DNA of 64,000 bases from assembly GCA_927349885.1 (NCBI GenBank), contig OV651821.1, positions 57,251,056 to 57,315,055 on the forward strand. The letters run 5' to 3'. This DNA comes from Psylliodes chrysocephalus. Lineage: Eukaryota > Arthropoda > Insecta > Coleoptera > Chrysomelidae. Positions 32,844 to 44,122 of the stretch are shown piece after piece. The notes under the pieces are model-generated. The model was not told where the DNA came from. It did not search any database and worked only from the letters and a program-made list of their open reading frames with translations. A program made the position numbers and the translations under genes. Position 1 is the stretch's first letter. Each line of letters begins with the position of its first letter.

Positions 32844-33821
32844 AAAAATCTGATGTGTCCGACACATGACTTTTCTATCTAGTTATTACAGGATTTTTCC
32901 GGTTATTTTGTACAACCTATTGCAGCACCTCTATAAATGTTTAGAGGAGGATAAACTTAATATATACATTTTCCACATACATCTACCTCGAAAACATTTT
33001 TCTATAGATATTCATTGAAAACGAAAATACTGAAAAATTTTAATTTAGCACTTTTCCTATAATTTTTCCATTACGGTCCATTTTAGAAAAATCATGCATA
33101 AACAAAAATTATAGAGATCGATATCGCAAACAACTTTTATTTCAACAATTTTCATAAAAATCAGAATTTTGCACATTTTGTCAAATTTCTCGAATACGGA
33201 CCATTTCAGGAAATTTTTACATTTAACAAAAATTATAGATAATATTATTGGAAGTAACTTTTATTTGAACAATTTTTGTCTCCAAACATAAATAACAGAT
33301 ATATTCCATAAAATATAAAAACGACCTCCCATAAAGTACCCCCCCCCAGATGCTCCGACTTTGTCCAAAATCCAACCATTTCACGTCAGGCCGAAATAAA
33401 ACTTAAGTTTAAAATTTAATGTTTTTTTCTTTATCCGTTTTTGAGTTTTCTTCAAATTTCGAAATTTACATTTTCTTAAATATCTCGAATACGGTCCATT
33501 TAAGAGAAATTATGTATAGAATAAAAATTATAGAAAATTATATTACTAACAACTTTTGTTTGACAATTTTTATAAAAAAATACTTTTTTACATTTTGTCA
33601 AATTTCTCGAATACGGACCATTTTAGGAAAATTTTGTATAGAACAAAAATTATAGATAATATTATAAGAAGTAACTTTTATTTGAAGAATTTTCTTCCCC
33701 AAACGTAAATAACAGATATATTTCATAAAATATCCCAAAATCTAACCACTGTATTGAACGCTGAAACAAAGCTTAAGGTTAAAATTTAGTGTTTCTCTGT
33801 TAATCGGTTCATGAGTTATGC

Positions 33822-33908
<87 letters not shown>

Positions 33909-33992
33909 GCACACGCACACGCACACGCACACGCACACGCACACGCACACGCACACGCACACGCACACACACACACACGCACACGCACATGC

Positions 33993-34029
<37 letters not shown>

Positions 34030-34162
34030 TCATCGCAAAAATAGTCAAAACGGATTCAGGGGACCTCAAAACGTAAAAATCCGTCGAAAACTCGAGGTCG
34101 AAAAAAATCATGATTCCTATACTTTCCTTATACATATCTGTATACAGATAGGAAAGTAAAAA
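32844..34162 (-). repeat. 1.15-kb dispersed repeat, copy 2 (inverted)
   Basis: Reverse orientation relative to copy 1, from AATCTGATGTGTCCGACACA to the TATCTGTATACAGATA palindrome near 34135-34151. It is longer than copy 1 because of a large (CA)n expansion at the place where copy 1 has only GTGTGTGTCTGT. Confidence 0.82.
33822..34024. repeat. (CA)n microsatellite with CACACG-type variants
   Basis: About 200 bp of CA dinucleotides, with a central section of CACACGCACACG hexamers at about 33903-33990. All open frames across it are by-products of the repeat. Confidence 0.95.
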
Positions 34163-34782
34163 TGGAATAAAATGTTCGTCGTTTTTGGAATTTTTATTTC
34201 TTTCAGAAAAAAAAAAACCAAAGTTGGGAATTTGTTTATAACAAATTGTAAACTTAATAAACAATGGAATTAATAATAAAAAAAAATTGTATTTGCTGTC
34301 ACTTTGTAGAGGACTGTCAATTATGATTTAAAAAAAACACATTTCTTAACTAATAATTTAAACAATAGATATATTAAAAAAACGATTATAAACAATTAAA
34401 ATTTATTATTAAGAAAAATTTTTTTTTAAAAATCATAATTGGCAATTGTCTAAAAGTTGTAAAACAAAATTTAAAAAAAATTGAAATAATTTATATACAA
34501 ATGGAGGAAAAAAAATATTTTTAATTAATAAATGTCTTTTCTCGACAATAAAATAGTAATATTATAATAAATTAAAAAAAAAAAATTATAGCACCACTGT
34601 GACTTTTCTGTTTTTGTAAACTTTAAAAAATTATTATAAACAAAGTATTAATTTTTTATGCACTGCAAAATTTTTCTTCACACATTGATCTAGACATTAT
34701 TTCGAATCGAATGAGCTATTGAACATAATTTTCGTAATAGTATGTCCCAAAAACACGCTTTTGAACTTGTTGATTAAACTAT

Positions 34783-34987
34783 AAACTTAACCTTTGTTGT
34801 GGCCTCCGGTGATTTTTGGCAGAGTCGGAACATCTGTTATTTACGTATGGAGAAGAAATTTCTTCAAAAAAAACTTACTTATTCTCTATAATTTTTTTTT
34901 TTTTTTAATTATTCCGTAATCGAGAAATTTGAAAAAAATATGCAAAATTCTGATATTTAAGAAAATTGTTAAAGTAATAGCTATTTG
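34783..34987 (+). repeat. 1.15-kb dispersed repeat, copy 3, fragment b
   Basis: Continues fragment a after the long-TIR insertion: GGCAGAGTCGGAACATCTG, TTATTTACGTATGGAGAAG, CGTAATCGAGAAATTTGA match copy 1 in order. It stops at GCTATTTG. Confidence 0.7.
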
Positions 34988-35105
34988 TATTACTAGGGAG
35001 GAAAGTGCCACTTTTCCTCCCGCAGGATGAAGTTTACTGTCCGACGCGAAGCGGAGGACAGTAAACATCCAAGGGAGGAAAAGGCACTTTACTCCCAAGT
35101 AATAC
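34988..35105. repeat. 118-bp hairpin-forming sequence
   Basis: GTATTACTAGGGAGGAAAGT at one side pairs with the complement of ACTCCCAAGTAATAC at the other; inside, CTTTTCCTCCC pairs with GGGAGGAAAAG and GTTTACTGTCC with GGACAGTAAAC, around a short CGCGAAGC loop. Almost the whole segment can fold on itself. A related single arm (GGGAGTAAAAGT...TTTGCTCCCTGCA) is at 35635-35665. Confidence 0.85.
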
Positions 35106-35109
35106 ATAT

Positions 35110-35303
35110 GATTTTTCCGCCTCCCTCAAATAACAAGTCATTTTTAAATCATTTTCTTCGGCGCATTGCTTGAAATGTAAATACTGTTTCTCGTATTTTT
35201 CTTTAGATTTTTGGGGTAATAGAGATTGTACTGTTGCATTAACCTGTTCCAAAATATCCGGTAGTGTATTAATTATATCTTCAAATTCGCTTAAATCACT
35301 CAT
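35110..35303 (-). pseudogene. N-terminal fragment of a Crypton-type tyrosine recombinase
   Basis: Minus strand from ATG 35303: MSDLSEFEDIINTLPD, then SLLPQKSKEKYEKQYLHFKQ, the N-terminal SAM-like domain start seen in Crypton/KIAA1958-like recombinases of animals (LLPKKSKEKYE...). After ENDLKMTCYLRE the frame leaves the family and runs into the hairpin sequence. No catalytic domain remains. Confidence 0.6.
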
Positions 35304-35712
35304 TTTTTAAATATTATTTTATATTTTGTAGATATATTATAGCGTAACACACTTTGAAACTGATCTGTCAATCGACCATAGCATGCTATAATATTTCTGT
35401 CCTAAATTCGAAAATCGGATGAATCTATGAATTGAAGTCAAATTATTAATGTAAAAATCCTTAAATTAAAATAACAATTTACTGGTTTTTACTATTTTGC
35501 AAAATACAGGGTGTTCTATAAATAAACGGTTAAATTTATACTTATATAATAGAATATAGTTTAGGTCGTCAATGCCGTATAAGCTATTTCATTTATGACA
35601 TACCATGACGTCACTTTTGCTTTTTCTCCCTAGGGAGTAAAAGTACGACTTTGCTCCCTGCAATGAGGCCAGAAAATGTATACTTTGGATAGGGGTAGGC
35701 GGAAAAAGTTGT
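35113..35712. mobile_element. Insert with Crypton-like recombinase fragment
   Basis: Flanked by TTTTTCCGCCTCCC (35113) and the inverted GGGGTAGGCGGAAAAA (to 35712). Together with the hairpin at 34988 it separates fragments b and c of repeat copy 3. It contains a Crypton-like ORF start and non-coding sequence. Confidence 0.5.
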
Positions 35713-35836
35713 TTGCGATATCGATCTCCATAAGTTTTGTTCTATACATAATTTCTCTAAAATGGACCATAATGGAAAAATTGGAAAAGTGAAATTTTTT
35801 TAATTTTTCAGTATTTTCATTGGCATTAAATATATA
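35713..35836 (+). repeat. 1.15-kb dispersed repeat, copy 3, fragment c
   Basis: GTTGTTTGCGATATCGATCTC and the following AATTTTTCAGTATTTTC match copy 1 at about 12175-12280. It ends at the TA where the mariner element is inserted. Confidence 0.75.
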
Positions 35837-36779
35837 CACTGTGTGTCCCGCTATTCATGAGTATATCCTAATATCTCGGTTATTATTAATACGATTTTCT
35901 TCAAATTTTTGGTGGTGATTATACGATAGAAAAATAAAGTATCTGGCTATAAGAACATTTTTATTTACCATTGGCGTTCAGTGTTGGGGGTAAAATATTC
36001 TTTATTTTTTGTAAAAAGGATATTAGAGCTTATTTAGATTACTTTTTCTATCGGATTTAGAATCGGCATACCAAAAAACCCCTGAATTCATATTTTAAAA
36101 ATCTCAAAATCTGATTTAAGCAGAAAAACAAATTCATTTAATTTAAGTCCCTTTTTATAATAGGTTGATTATATTAACTTTTAAGGTTAAATGCCCTAAT
36201 CCTATTGCGTTTTAATTATATCCATATCGTTTTTGTTTAATTCGGTATCCTCCCAAATGCTGTCATTACTTTCATTTAGATTTTTGAAATTTTGCTAAGA
36301 TACGAGCGGTCTGTGTTGTTTTTGAGCAAGTTAATCAACGAGTGCTTTGAAACAAGTTTTTTGTTTGATATTTAGTAATTCATAAGAAATGAAAAAAGTC
36401 AATTGTTGTTAGTTAACTATTAATAGGATGGCACAAAACCAAAGAATAGTTCTTAAAAGTAGAAATTATCCGCTTATTTGGTAATAATGTAATTAAGTCA
36501 ATTTTCGTTAAATAGTTTATAATAATCGACGGTTGAACCAGCTCCGAGATTGAATTAAAAATTTCAGTTCCTAATACACCGATTTATTGAACAGCTGATA
36601 ATAGAAAAATTATTTAGACACCGTAATCCACGATTCCGATATTGCTCGCAAGAGATACAATTTTAAACCGATCTAAATTTCTAGCCGCGATCTTGACGAA
36701 AGGTACATTGTTGTCATTGTTTTTTATAAATTGATATTTCTTTTTTTTTTTTTCATCGCTCGAGACTTTAATTCATGCT

Positions 36780-38883
36780 ATTGGAAACCGTTTTATTTTT
36801 ATTTATTTTTAATTAATATTATTCCGTGTTGAGTTAAGAATTAAATTTTGTTTTGATTAAGAATTACTTCTTGTTTGAAAATACTGTTTTTTTTTGGAAT
36901 TTCATTTTAGTTTATTTAAGGCTTTAACAGTAAAATAATTTATTTTTCATTTCATCGTAAATATAGTCGTATAGTTAATTTTTCCTACTACCGTAAATTT
37001 TCGTGGGAAAATCGTAAATTTCATTTTAGTTTATTTAAAGCTCTAACCAATAAATAATTGGTCGGAACTGTTTGAGAATTGTTTAATATTTTGATTTGTT
37101 ATCTTAATAGAATTGCGACGAGGCATTTTCTTTCATTTTATACTCCAAACCGCAAATTTAAAAAGCGCTTAAATAGTATCATTCCCCTGTCTAAAGTGGC
37201 TCGTAATTACGATCACTTCATTCAGAGATAATGTGCTATCCCGGTTATTAGTTTATTTTACGTCTAAAACACTCATTTGCGTAAATCTCCGTTATTTTAA
37301 GAGAGCTTAAATAGTATCAGTCCCCTGTCTGAAGCGGCTCGTGATTATGGTCACTTCATTCAGAGATAATGTGCTATCCCGGTTACTAGTTTATTTTACG
37401 TCTGAAACACTCATTTGCGTATGTCTCCGTTATTTTAAGAGAACTTAAATAGTATAATTCCCCTGTCTGAAGCGACTTACAATCTCTTCATTCAGAGGTA
37501 ATGTGTTATCCTGGTTATTAGTTTATTTTACGCCAGTCTTCGTTATTTTAAGTGAACTTAAATAGTATCATTCCCCTGTCTGAAGGGGCTCGTGATTACG
37601 ATCACGATCACATTCAGAAATAATGTACTATCCCGATTATTATTTTATTTTACGTCTGAAACACTCATTTGCGTAAGTCTTCGTTATTTTAAGAAAGCTT
37701 GAATAGTATCAGTCCCCTGTCTGAAGCGGCTCGTGATTATGGTCACTTCACTCACAGATAATGTGATATCCCGGTTACTAGTTTATTTTACGTCTGAAAC
37801 ACTCATTTGCGTATGTCTCCGTTATTTTAAGAGAACTTAAATAGTATAATTCCCCTGTCTGAAGCGACTCACGATCTCTTCATTCAGAGATAATGTGTTA
37901 TTCTGGTTATTAGTTTATTTTACGTAAGTCTCCGTTATTTTAAGTGAACTTAAATAGTATCATTCCCTGTCTAAAGCGGCTCGTGATTACGATCACTTCA
38001 TTCAGAGATAATGTGCTATCCTGGTTGTTAGTTGGTTTTACTTTCCAACTACTAGTTTGAGTAAACTTCTTATAGTCCCGGTTCCAGCCCTGAAATTAGT
38101 ACTATCCCGAACCTGTCTCCTCACATTCTCTGCAACCGTATATTTAATTTTGCTGTGCCGAAATATTCAATTACATTTGATTGTAAATAACGATTGGACA
38201 ATTCAACAGTTGATTTTTCCTACGACCGTAAATATTATTTTCTGTAGAAAAATAGTAAATTTAATTTTTAGTTTGTTTAACGATTAAACTGTTAAATAGT
38301 TAATTTTTTCTTCGTCCGTAAAAATAGTCCAATAGTAAATTTTTCCTACGACTGAATTAATATTTATCCTGAACGAAATAACAAGTTATATTTTTAGCTT
38401 AACAACTGAATGGATAGTTCAATAATAAACTTTTGCTGCGACCGTAATTACTACAATTATTTATTTAATTTTTTGAAGTCTGATTGAGGTTATTCGGAAG
38501 TAATTTTCCGGCCGTTTTGTTTGTTTATTTTTGTTCAGGGTTTGTACATATTGCCGTGAGGGTGGGCGTTGAAATACCCTAATTTATTCTTTTTTATATT
38601 GTAAATAGTTTGAAACAATATATGTGTCAAAGTTAACTTGCCGTATTACTGGTTACTAATTCCATACTTTAATTCCATTTTGTATTTCAGCTAGTGATAA
38701 ATTCTGTACCAGCTCAAGCGACGATTAAAGCCCGTTACTTGTGGCCTACTATTACCTGTGTCTAAGTGACCTTTAACCCCTGGAATTTTTTATCTCCATC
38801 TGTAGCTACCCGAGTACTTTCGACGCAGCTTCGATAGTTTGTGGGGTAAACCATTACCAAAAATCTGGCGCTCGAGAACCGCC
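36780..38883 (+). mobile_element. LTR-like region with primer-binding site (Ty3/gypsy-type?)
   Basis: TGGCGCTCGAGAACCGCC at 38866-38883 looks like a tRNA primer site after an LTR ending ...CCATTACCA. Upstream are repeated TTTTTCCTAC(G/T)ACCGTAAAT strings (about 36985, 38215, 38345) and a seven-copy tandem array. No gag or pol follows, so only the 5' LTR and leader remain. The left border is uncertain. Confidence 0.45.
37130..38040. repeat. Seven-copy tandem array (115-140-bp unit)
   Basis: The unit contains CTTAAATAGTATCATTCCCC, TGTCTGAAGCGGCTCGTGAT, CATTCAGAGATAATGTGCTA and AGTTTATTTTACG; copies start at about 37167, 37307, 37444, 37558, 37690, 37827 and 37949. Length differences come from loss of the ACGTCTGAAACACTCATTTG section in some copies. 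Confidence 0.88.
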
Positions 38884-38940
38884 CGTAACCAGCGCCATTA
38901 GTAACGGACAATTTTCTCACAGGCGAGAAAACCCCTTACA

Positions 38941-39855
38941 ATAATGAAAGATCTACGCGTCAGGTTGCTAAAATAGTCAATGAAAGGTATCATGATTGAG
39001 CACCAATTTCTTACAATACCGTTTCTTAAATCAACAGATTGTTCGCAAGTACTGGAGCGGTTTTCAAGACAAGACCAAGAAGGTACAATTTAAATTAAAT
39101 GCACTATCCAGACGACGAACGTATCTTAGCAGAATGTAGAAACAATCCATATCGTAGTAAGCAGTTACGAGGATACTGAATTTAGTGATAAACAAAATAT
39201 AGAGGTGTTTGAAACGTAATAAGATTAGGGCATTTAAATCAAAATTTCTACATAATCTATTAAACGGTAATTTTGAACGGCGGTTTGAATTTTGCTTGTG
39301 GTTGCAAGGAAAGTATCTTAACGACAGACATTTTCTAAAGAAAATAGTGTTTTTTGACGAGGCAACGTTTAAGTCAAACGGTGTGGTATCTAGTCAAAAT
39401 TGTAGGTTTTCGGCAACCAAAAATCCGAATTGGGTAATAAATTTTAAAAACCAATACAGTGAAAAAGTTATTGTGTGTTGTGGAATATTTAACTAACCAA
39501 TTGTTGGACCTCGTTTTCTAGATATCTCAAACAGAAAAAATTTTCTACATTTTTTACACAATGATTTTTATTAATTTTTCATGGAATTTCCTTTAGCAAC
39601 TTTTTAAATGCAGCTTTCCCTATGAAGTGGATAGGTAGAAATTCTCCTTTTAAATCATGGATACAGCTGTGGGAGCGCTTAAATAAAGTGTATGCAACTC
39701 GGCCGCGTAATAGGGAGCAGCTTTGCATTAGAGTTAGGCAAGCGTGTCAGGAAGTTACTCCTCAAACTTTAAGAAAAGCGATTGTACGTTTAAGAAGAAT
39801 TGTTCAAAAGTATATTGTTTTAGAAGCTAGTTATGTTGATAAAACAAGAATCTAA
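38941..39855 (+). pseudogene. Mariner-like transposase relic
   Basis: In several frames: VNERYHD and PISYNTVS (helix-turn-helix part), YPDDERILAECRNNP, then 39209-39496 with NKIRAFKSKFLHNL, RRFEFCLWLQ, IVFFDEATFKSNG (first Asp) and NCRFSATKNPNWV, a gap, and 39622-39855 with KWIGRNSPFKSW and REQLCIRVRQACQEVTP. These are the order and blocks of insect mariner-like transposases. The second and third catalytic acids are lost, and many stops and frame breaks are present. Confidence 0.8.
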
Positions 39856-40172
39856 AATAATATAATTCGTAATTTTGTTACCACAGTTACAAATAAAGAA
39901 CTTATTAAATAGTGACTTGAAATTTTTTTTCTGATAAAATTAACTCTTGTTTTTAAAAATATGAATTAAGGCATTTTTTAAGATGCTTATTCTAAATCTG
40001 ATAGAAAAAGCCCCAATATCTATTTTACAAAAATAAAGCCTTTTTTACCCCCCAACACCGAACGCCAATGGTAAATAAAAATATTCACTATGCCAAATAC
40101 TTTAAGTACTACCAAAATTTGAAGAAAATCACGGAGATATTAGGGTGTACTCATGAAAAGCAGGACACACTG

Positions 40173-40327
40173 TAAAAAAATGTTTCGAGTTAGAAGTATG
40201 TGGAAAATGTATATATTCAGTTTATCCTCTAAAAATTTACATAGGTGCTACAATAGGTTGTACAAAATAACCGAAAAATGCCTGTAATAACAAGAAAGTC
40301 ATGTGTTGGACACATCAGATTTTTTTT
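40173..40327 (+). repeat. 1.15-kb dispersed repeat, copy 3, fragment d
   Basis: Resumes right after the TA at 40173 with GTATATATTCAGTTTATCCT, ACAATAGGTTGTACAAAATA and ends CATGTGTTGGACACATCAG, as in copy 1. Confidence 0.78.
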
Positions 40328-41305
40328 CTTAATAACGTATAATAATTTTTAAAATTTGTTGATTTTGTTAGTGGGTTTTAGAAAAATATACTGTACAACT
40401 CGAGTGGATTGTCCTTATCCATTCTTATTGCACAAACTACTTAATTAAGAAGAAAAAAACGTTGTATTAAAATAGACATTTATTTATGAATGAACTGTGC
40501 GATTCTCTTCTATTTAATAATTTTTATTTTTGCAAGTAATTTTGGAAATTTACAAAAATTGAACACACCCAAATAAATATTTAAAAATTTATAAATCAAT
40601 ATCATATGAATATAAACAAGTTTCGCCATTGTCCACCCTAACGGGATATCGGTGTCTTAATCGCTTTCAATAGATCAGATATCGTTTCGATAATACAAAC
40701 AAAGCAAAATTGATTTACGATGTATAAATAGATACCAATGACGCCCCAACAGATAAATGTTGAGCAAAACATGGAAATCGATTATTGCCGTAAATTTCTT
40801 GCACCAATTAGTTTATTGAATTAATGTCGAACTGCATTCCAATGTTATTAGATTAGTAATAATGATTTCAGAGATACCATACTGAATACTAATACTCACC
40901 TCTTATAATTTAATTGAATCTCTCATTTCCAAATGTATGTGATAATATTGTTATTCTGTGTAGGGTGTATTAGCATAATGAATGGGAATAAGAATTAACT
41001 AAGTAGTATTTAAAACTATAATATTAAATAGGGTTGGATTTACAATAATTTTGTCTTGCAAAAGTATTTTCTAAAATTATCAGTTAACTCTTTAAGACCT
41101 AAAAACATTGTAGTGCTATAATGAGTCACCTGGAAACATAAAATTACGTTTGAGTTATCTAAACGTTTTCTCGAAAGACAACACTTGACAGGTGATAACT
41201 TTCGAAAATTGATGGCAAATGAAATAGGATCATATTGTCATGGGAATGCCTAAGCCGTCCCTGTAGAACGTAACCTTCAACCTGCCACTCGAATCATGGT
41301 CGAAA
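40328..41305. other. No recognised gene; short dispersed repeat
   Basis: A segment near 40360-40425 (TTGTTAGTGGGTTTTAGAAA..., ACTCGAGTGGATTGTCC) recurs inverted at 62455-62505. Otherwise A+T-rich sequence with no protein motif. Confidence 0.4.
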
Positions 41306-42452
41306 CACCTCTAGCCCAATCGGAATAGGTGAAGAACAGGCTTGAGATTCTGAAAAATTCGAAGCAGCAATTTTCCTTCGGAATTCGTTGGAGGGGGTCT
41401 GTGGTAGTCTAAATTCAAAAAGTTGGGATTCCAAAGTTGTCGTTACCTCCGCCAGCTTGATTTAAAGGGTTATTTTTTGTATCTTAAATAACTCATTTAT
41501 TTTCAATTTTACACGGAAAATAGTTTTTACAAAAGTTATTTAAAATTAAATTTCCTACAATTCTGCTTTTTTTTTGTACGATCGATTTTTTTCGATTTAT
41601 ACCCGAAAAGAGGGGGTGAATTTTTGGTTATAGAATAACTCGTTTATTTTCAATTTTACGAGAAAAATTGTTATAAACAAAGTTGTTTAAAATTAAATTT
41701 CCTACAATTTTGTTTTTTTTTGTACGCTCGATTTTTTTGTATTTATCCCTGAGAAGAGTAGGGGTAAACATTTTTGAAAATCAGCAAAAAAAAAACAAAC
41801 AGAAAAAATAATGGTACAACATCAATAATAAACGTGACAATACAATACTTAGGTTCACCCCCACTCTTCTCAGGGATAAATACAAAAAAATCGATCGTAC
41901 AAAAAAACAGAATTGTAGGAAATTTAATTTTAAAAAACTTTGTTTATAACAATTTTTCTCGTAAAATTGAAAATAAACGAGTTATTCTATAACCAAAAAT
42001 TCACCCCCTCTTTTCTGGTATAAATCGAAAAAAATCGATCGTACAAAAAAAAAGCAGAATTGTAGGAAATTTAATTTTAAACAAGTTTGTTTATAACAAT
42101 TTTTCTCGTAAAATTGAAAATAAACGAGTTATTCTATAACCAAAAATTCACCCCCTCTTTTCGGGTATAAATCGAAAAAAATCGATCGTACAAAAAAAGC
42201 AGAATTGTAGGAAATTTAATTTTAAATAACTTTTGTAAAAACTATTTTCCGTGTAAAATTGAAAATAAATGAGTTATTCAAGATACAAAAAATAACCCTT
42301 TAAATCAAGATGGCGGAGGTAACGACAACTTTGGAATCCCAACTTTTTGAATTTATACTACCAGAGACCCCCTCCAACGAATTCCGAAGGAAAATTGCTG
42401 CTTCGAATTTTTCAGAATCTAAAATACTAATCCGATTGGGCTACTCTGAGGT
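41306..42452. mobile_element. Foldback element with long inverted repeats and internal tandem units
   Basis: The arms (about 41306-41770 and 41850-42452) are inverted copies with few differences: CCCAATCGGA, GATTCTGAAAAATTCGAAGC, CGTTGGAGGGGGTCT, GTCGTTACCTCCGCCA. Inside the arms a ~130-bp unit (TAAAATTGAAAATAAACGAG ... ATCGATCGTAC) is repeated, two copies left and three right. No ORF with family features. Confidence 0.85.
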
Positions 42453-42489
42453 ATAGAGACAAACGCTTTGTATCTCAAAACTTCCAGAA

Positions 42490-42674
42490 CAAGCGGTATG
42501 TGACTTTAAGTCACAGAGATAGAATTCTAGGACATCGTCTAGACACTTCTCGTACAGACAAGTTAGTTAAGAATAAAGTATTGGACTGAAAATATAAATT
42601 GTAATAAATAAATTAAAATTGTGAGTTAGTACCTAAGTATTATATAAATTAATTAGTACGTCATAAATAAATTG
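42490..42674. other. Possible LTR end/leader of the gypsy relic
   Basis: TCTAGACACTTCTCGTACAG, AAGAATAAAGTATTGGAC and repeated AATAAATT strings lie just before the gag relic. They look like R/U5 sequence, but no LTR pair or primer site was confirmed. Confidence 0.3.
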
Positions 42675-44122
42675 TAATTGCGTCGTGAATTAGAAGATCG
42701 TAATCTGAAGACGACAGGGAAGAAAGCAGAGCTGGCTGAGCGGCTTAAAAAAGCAATGGAAAGCAAAGGTTTGGATCCGAAGACACTTCTATTTTTGGAT
42801 GATGCTTCTTCTATAATTTCTTCAATTTCTTCCAATATTTTCAATGGAAACTGAAATTACTGCTGATGTTTTTTTTATAAAAAATGATATTTCCTCCTTA
42901 AAAAGTAAAGTTTCTTTTGACATTTCTTCATTAGAAACTAAAGTTTCTTCCGACATTTCCTCTTTAGAAAATAAAGTTTCTTCTGATATTTCTTCTTTAG
43001 AAGAAAAGGTGGCTTCTGATATGTCTTCCGTGAAAAACAAAATCTTATTTTTAGAAACTAAAGTTTCTTCTGATATATCTCCTGACTTGGAAAACAAATT
43101 AACGTCTTCTCTGAAAAATGAAATTCCTGCTGATGTGGAAAATAAGATGACTTCTGTTGAGAAGAAAATAATGTCTTCCGTTGAGGGGAAAATAAAAAAA
43201 TGGGAAAGAGATAGAAGAACTGGAACATTCAGAACTAGTCAAAGACGGTGAAATAAAGTGTTATGAGGTGTCGAAGTTAAAATTGGAAGGAGCTGTAAAC
43301 TCTGCTTGTGTTAAATCCCCAACCTTCGACGGAAAGATGTCATGGACCAAAGAATTCGAGAATTACAAGGGCAAACAAATGGTCTGAGAGAGAAAAGGCA
43401 GTAAATCTGACAGTCACCCTTCCAGGACACGCTTTAGATGTTTTTCAGACAATACTTGTGGATGAGACAGATGATTTTGAACAACTGAAAAAAAAACTCA
43501 ACATACGATATGGCCACGACCACTTGGAGCAGGTATACTGATTACAATTGAAGAATTGCAAACAGAAACGTGACGAGAGCCTTCAAGAATTCGAATTAGA
43601 TATTGCGAAGATGGTGTGATTGGCCTACCCATTAGCTCCGGAATACATGATTGAATGTTTGGCTATTCAAGCATTTGTAGATGTCTTATCCGCTGCTCTT
43701 GAATATAAAGCGGCTACGTTGGCTTCTGGTGGATACAGTAAAGTAAGGACTGTAAAAAAAGAATAACAGAAAAATAAATTGGACCAATTGTTTCGCATGA
43801 TAAAAACACTTATTGCGAAGCAACCGAAGACTATTAGGTGCTGGAATTGCGGTGAAATTGGAAATGTAAGCAATTTGCGCAAACACCCAAAGAACACTAC
43901 GAATCGAAAAACCGTGCCGGTGGCTTTACAGGAAGGAACGGTGTTGCCTGAAAGTAGTGAAACCCTAAGAGTAACGCGGTTGCAAGGAATTGTAGAGAAA
44001 GCAACGTTTGTCATGGTGGAACCTTCGAAGCGCAATGAAGATGTTTGTCAAGAAACTCTGATTGAAAAAGGGTTGGCCACATCTGCTAAAGAAGTTACAG
44101 TACGTAAAAAAAAGTTCCTATA
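42675..44122 (+). pseudogene. Ty3/gypsy-type gag relic with SAP-like N-terminus
   Basis: In order: RRELEDRNLKTTGKKAELAE, a SAP-like DNA-binding motif; a coiled-coil-like stretch of repeated (D/S)ISSLE(T/N/E)KVSS at 42844-43251; gag core blocks KSPTFDGKMSWT, REKAVNLTVTLPGHALDVFQ, EQLKKKLNIRYGHDHLEQVY, RDESLQEFELDIAKMV, and a degraded zinc knuckle CWNCGEIGN. Several frame changes and stops (for example after LEQVY and KMV). Matching pol debris lies at 47196-48044. Gag would package the element RNA; this copy cannot. Confidence 0.78.

Larger units (their letters stand above)
31416..34782. mobile_element. Long-TIR (foldback-like) element carrying an inverted copy of the dispersed repeat
   Basis: The left arm (about 31416-32551) and right arm (34174-34782) are inverted copies: CCAATCAACAAGTTCAAAAG at the left end is matched by its complement at the right end, and the match runs through TCACAGTGGTGCTATA, GTCGAGAAAAGACATTTA and AGAGGACTGTCAATTATG. 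The left arm has about 510 extra bp (about 31550-32060) with a CpG-rich patch at 31740-31785. The centre contains a complete copy of the 1.15-kb repeat. No transposase gene. Confidence 0.75.
35837..40172 (+). mobile_element. Tc1/mariner-like transposon containing an LTR insertion
   Basis: Inverted ends CACTGTGTGTCCCGC (left) and the complement of GCAGGACACACTG (right), each flanked by TA, and about 250 bp of further inverted similarity (TCATGAGTA...CCTAATATCTC, ATTTACCATTGGCGTTC). The transposase relic lies near the right end. The 4.3-kb length is explained by an LTR-bearing insertion at about 36600-38900. Confidence 0.82.

Noticed and set aside
33742..34264. Several overlapping CVCV, HTHT, RTRT open frames
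   Set aside because: By-products of the (CA)n microsatellite.
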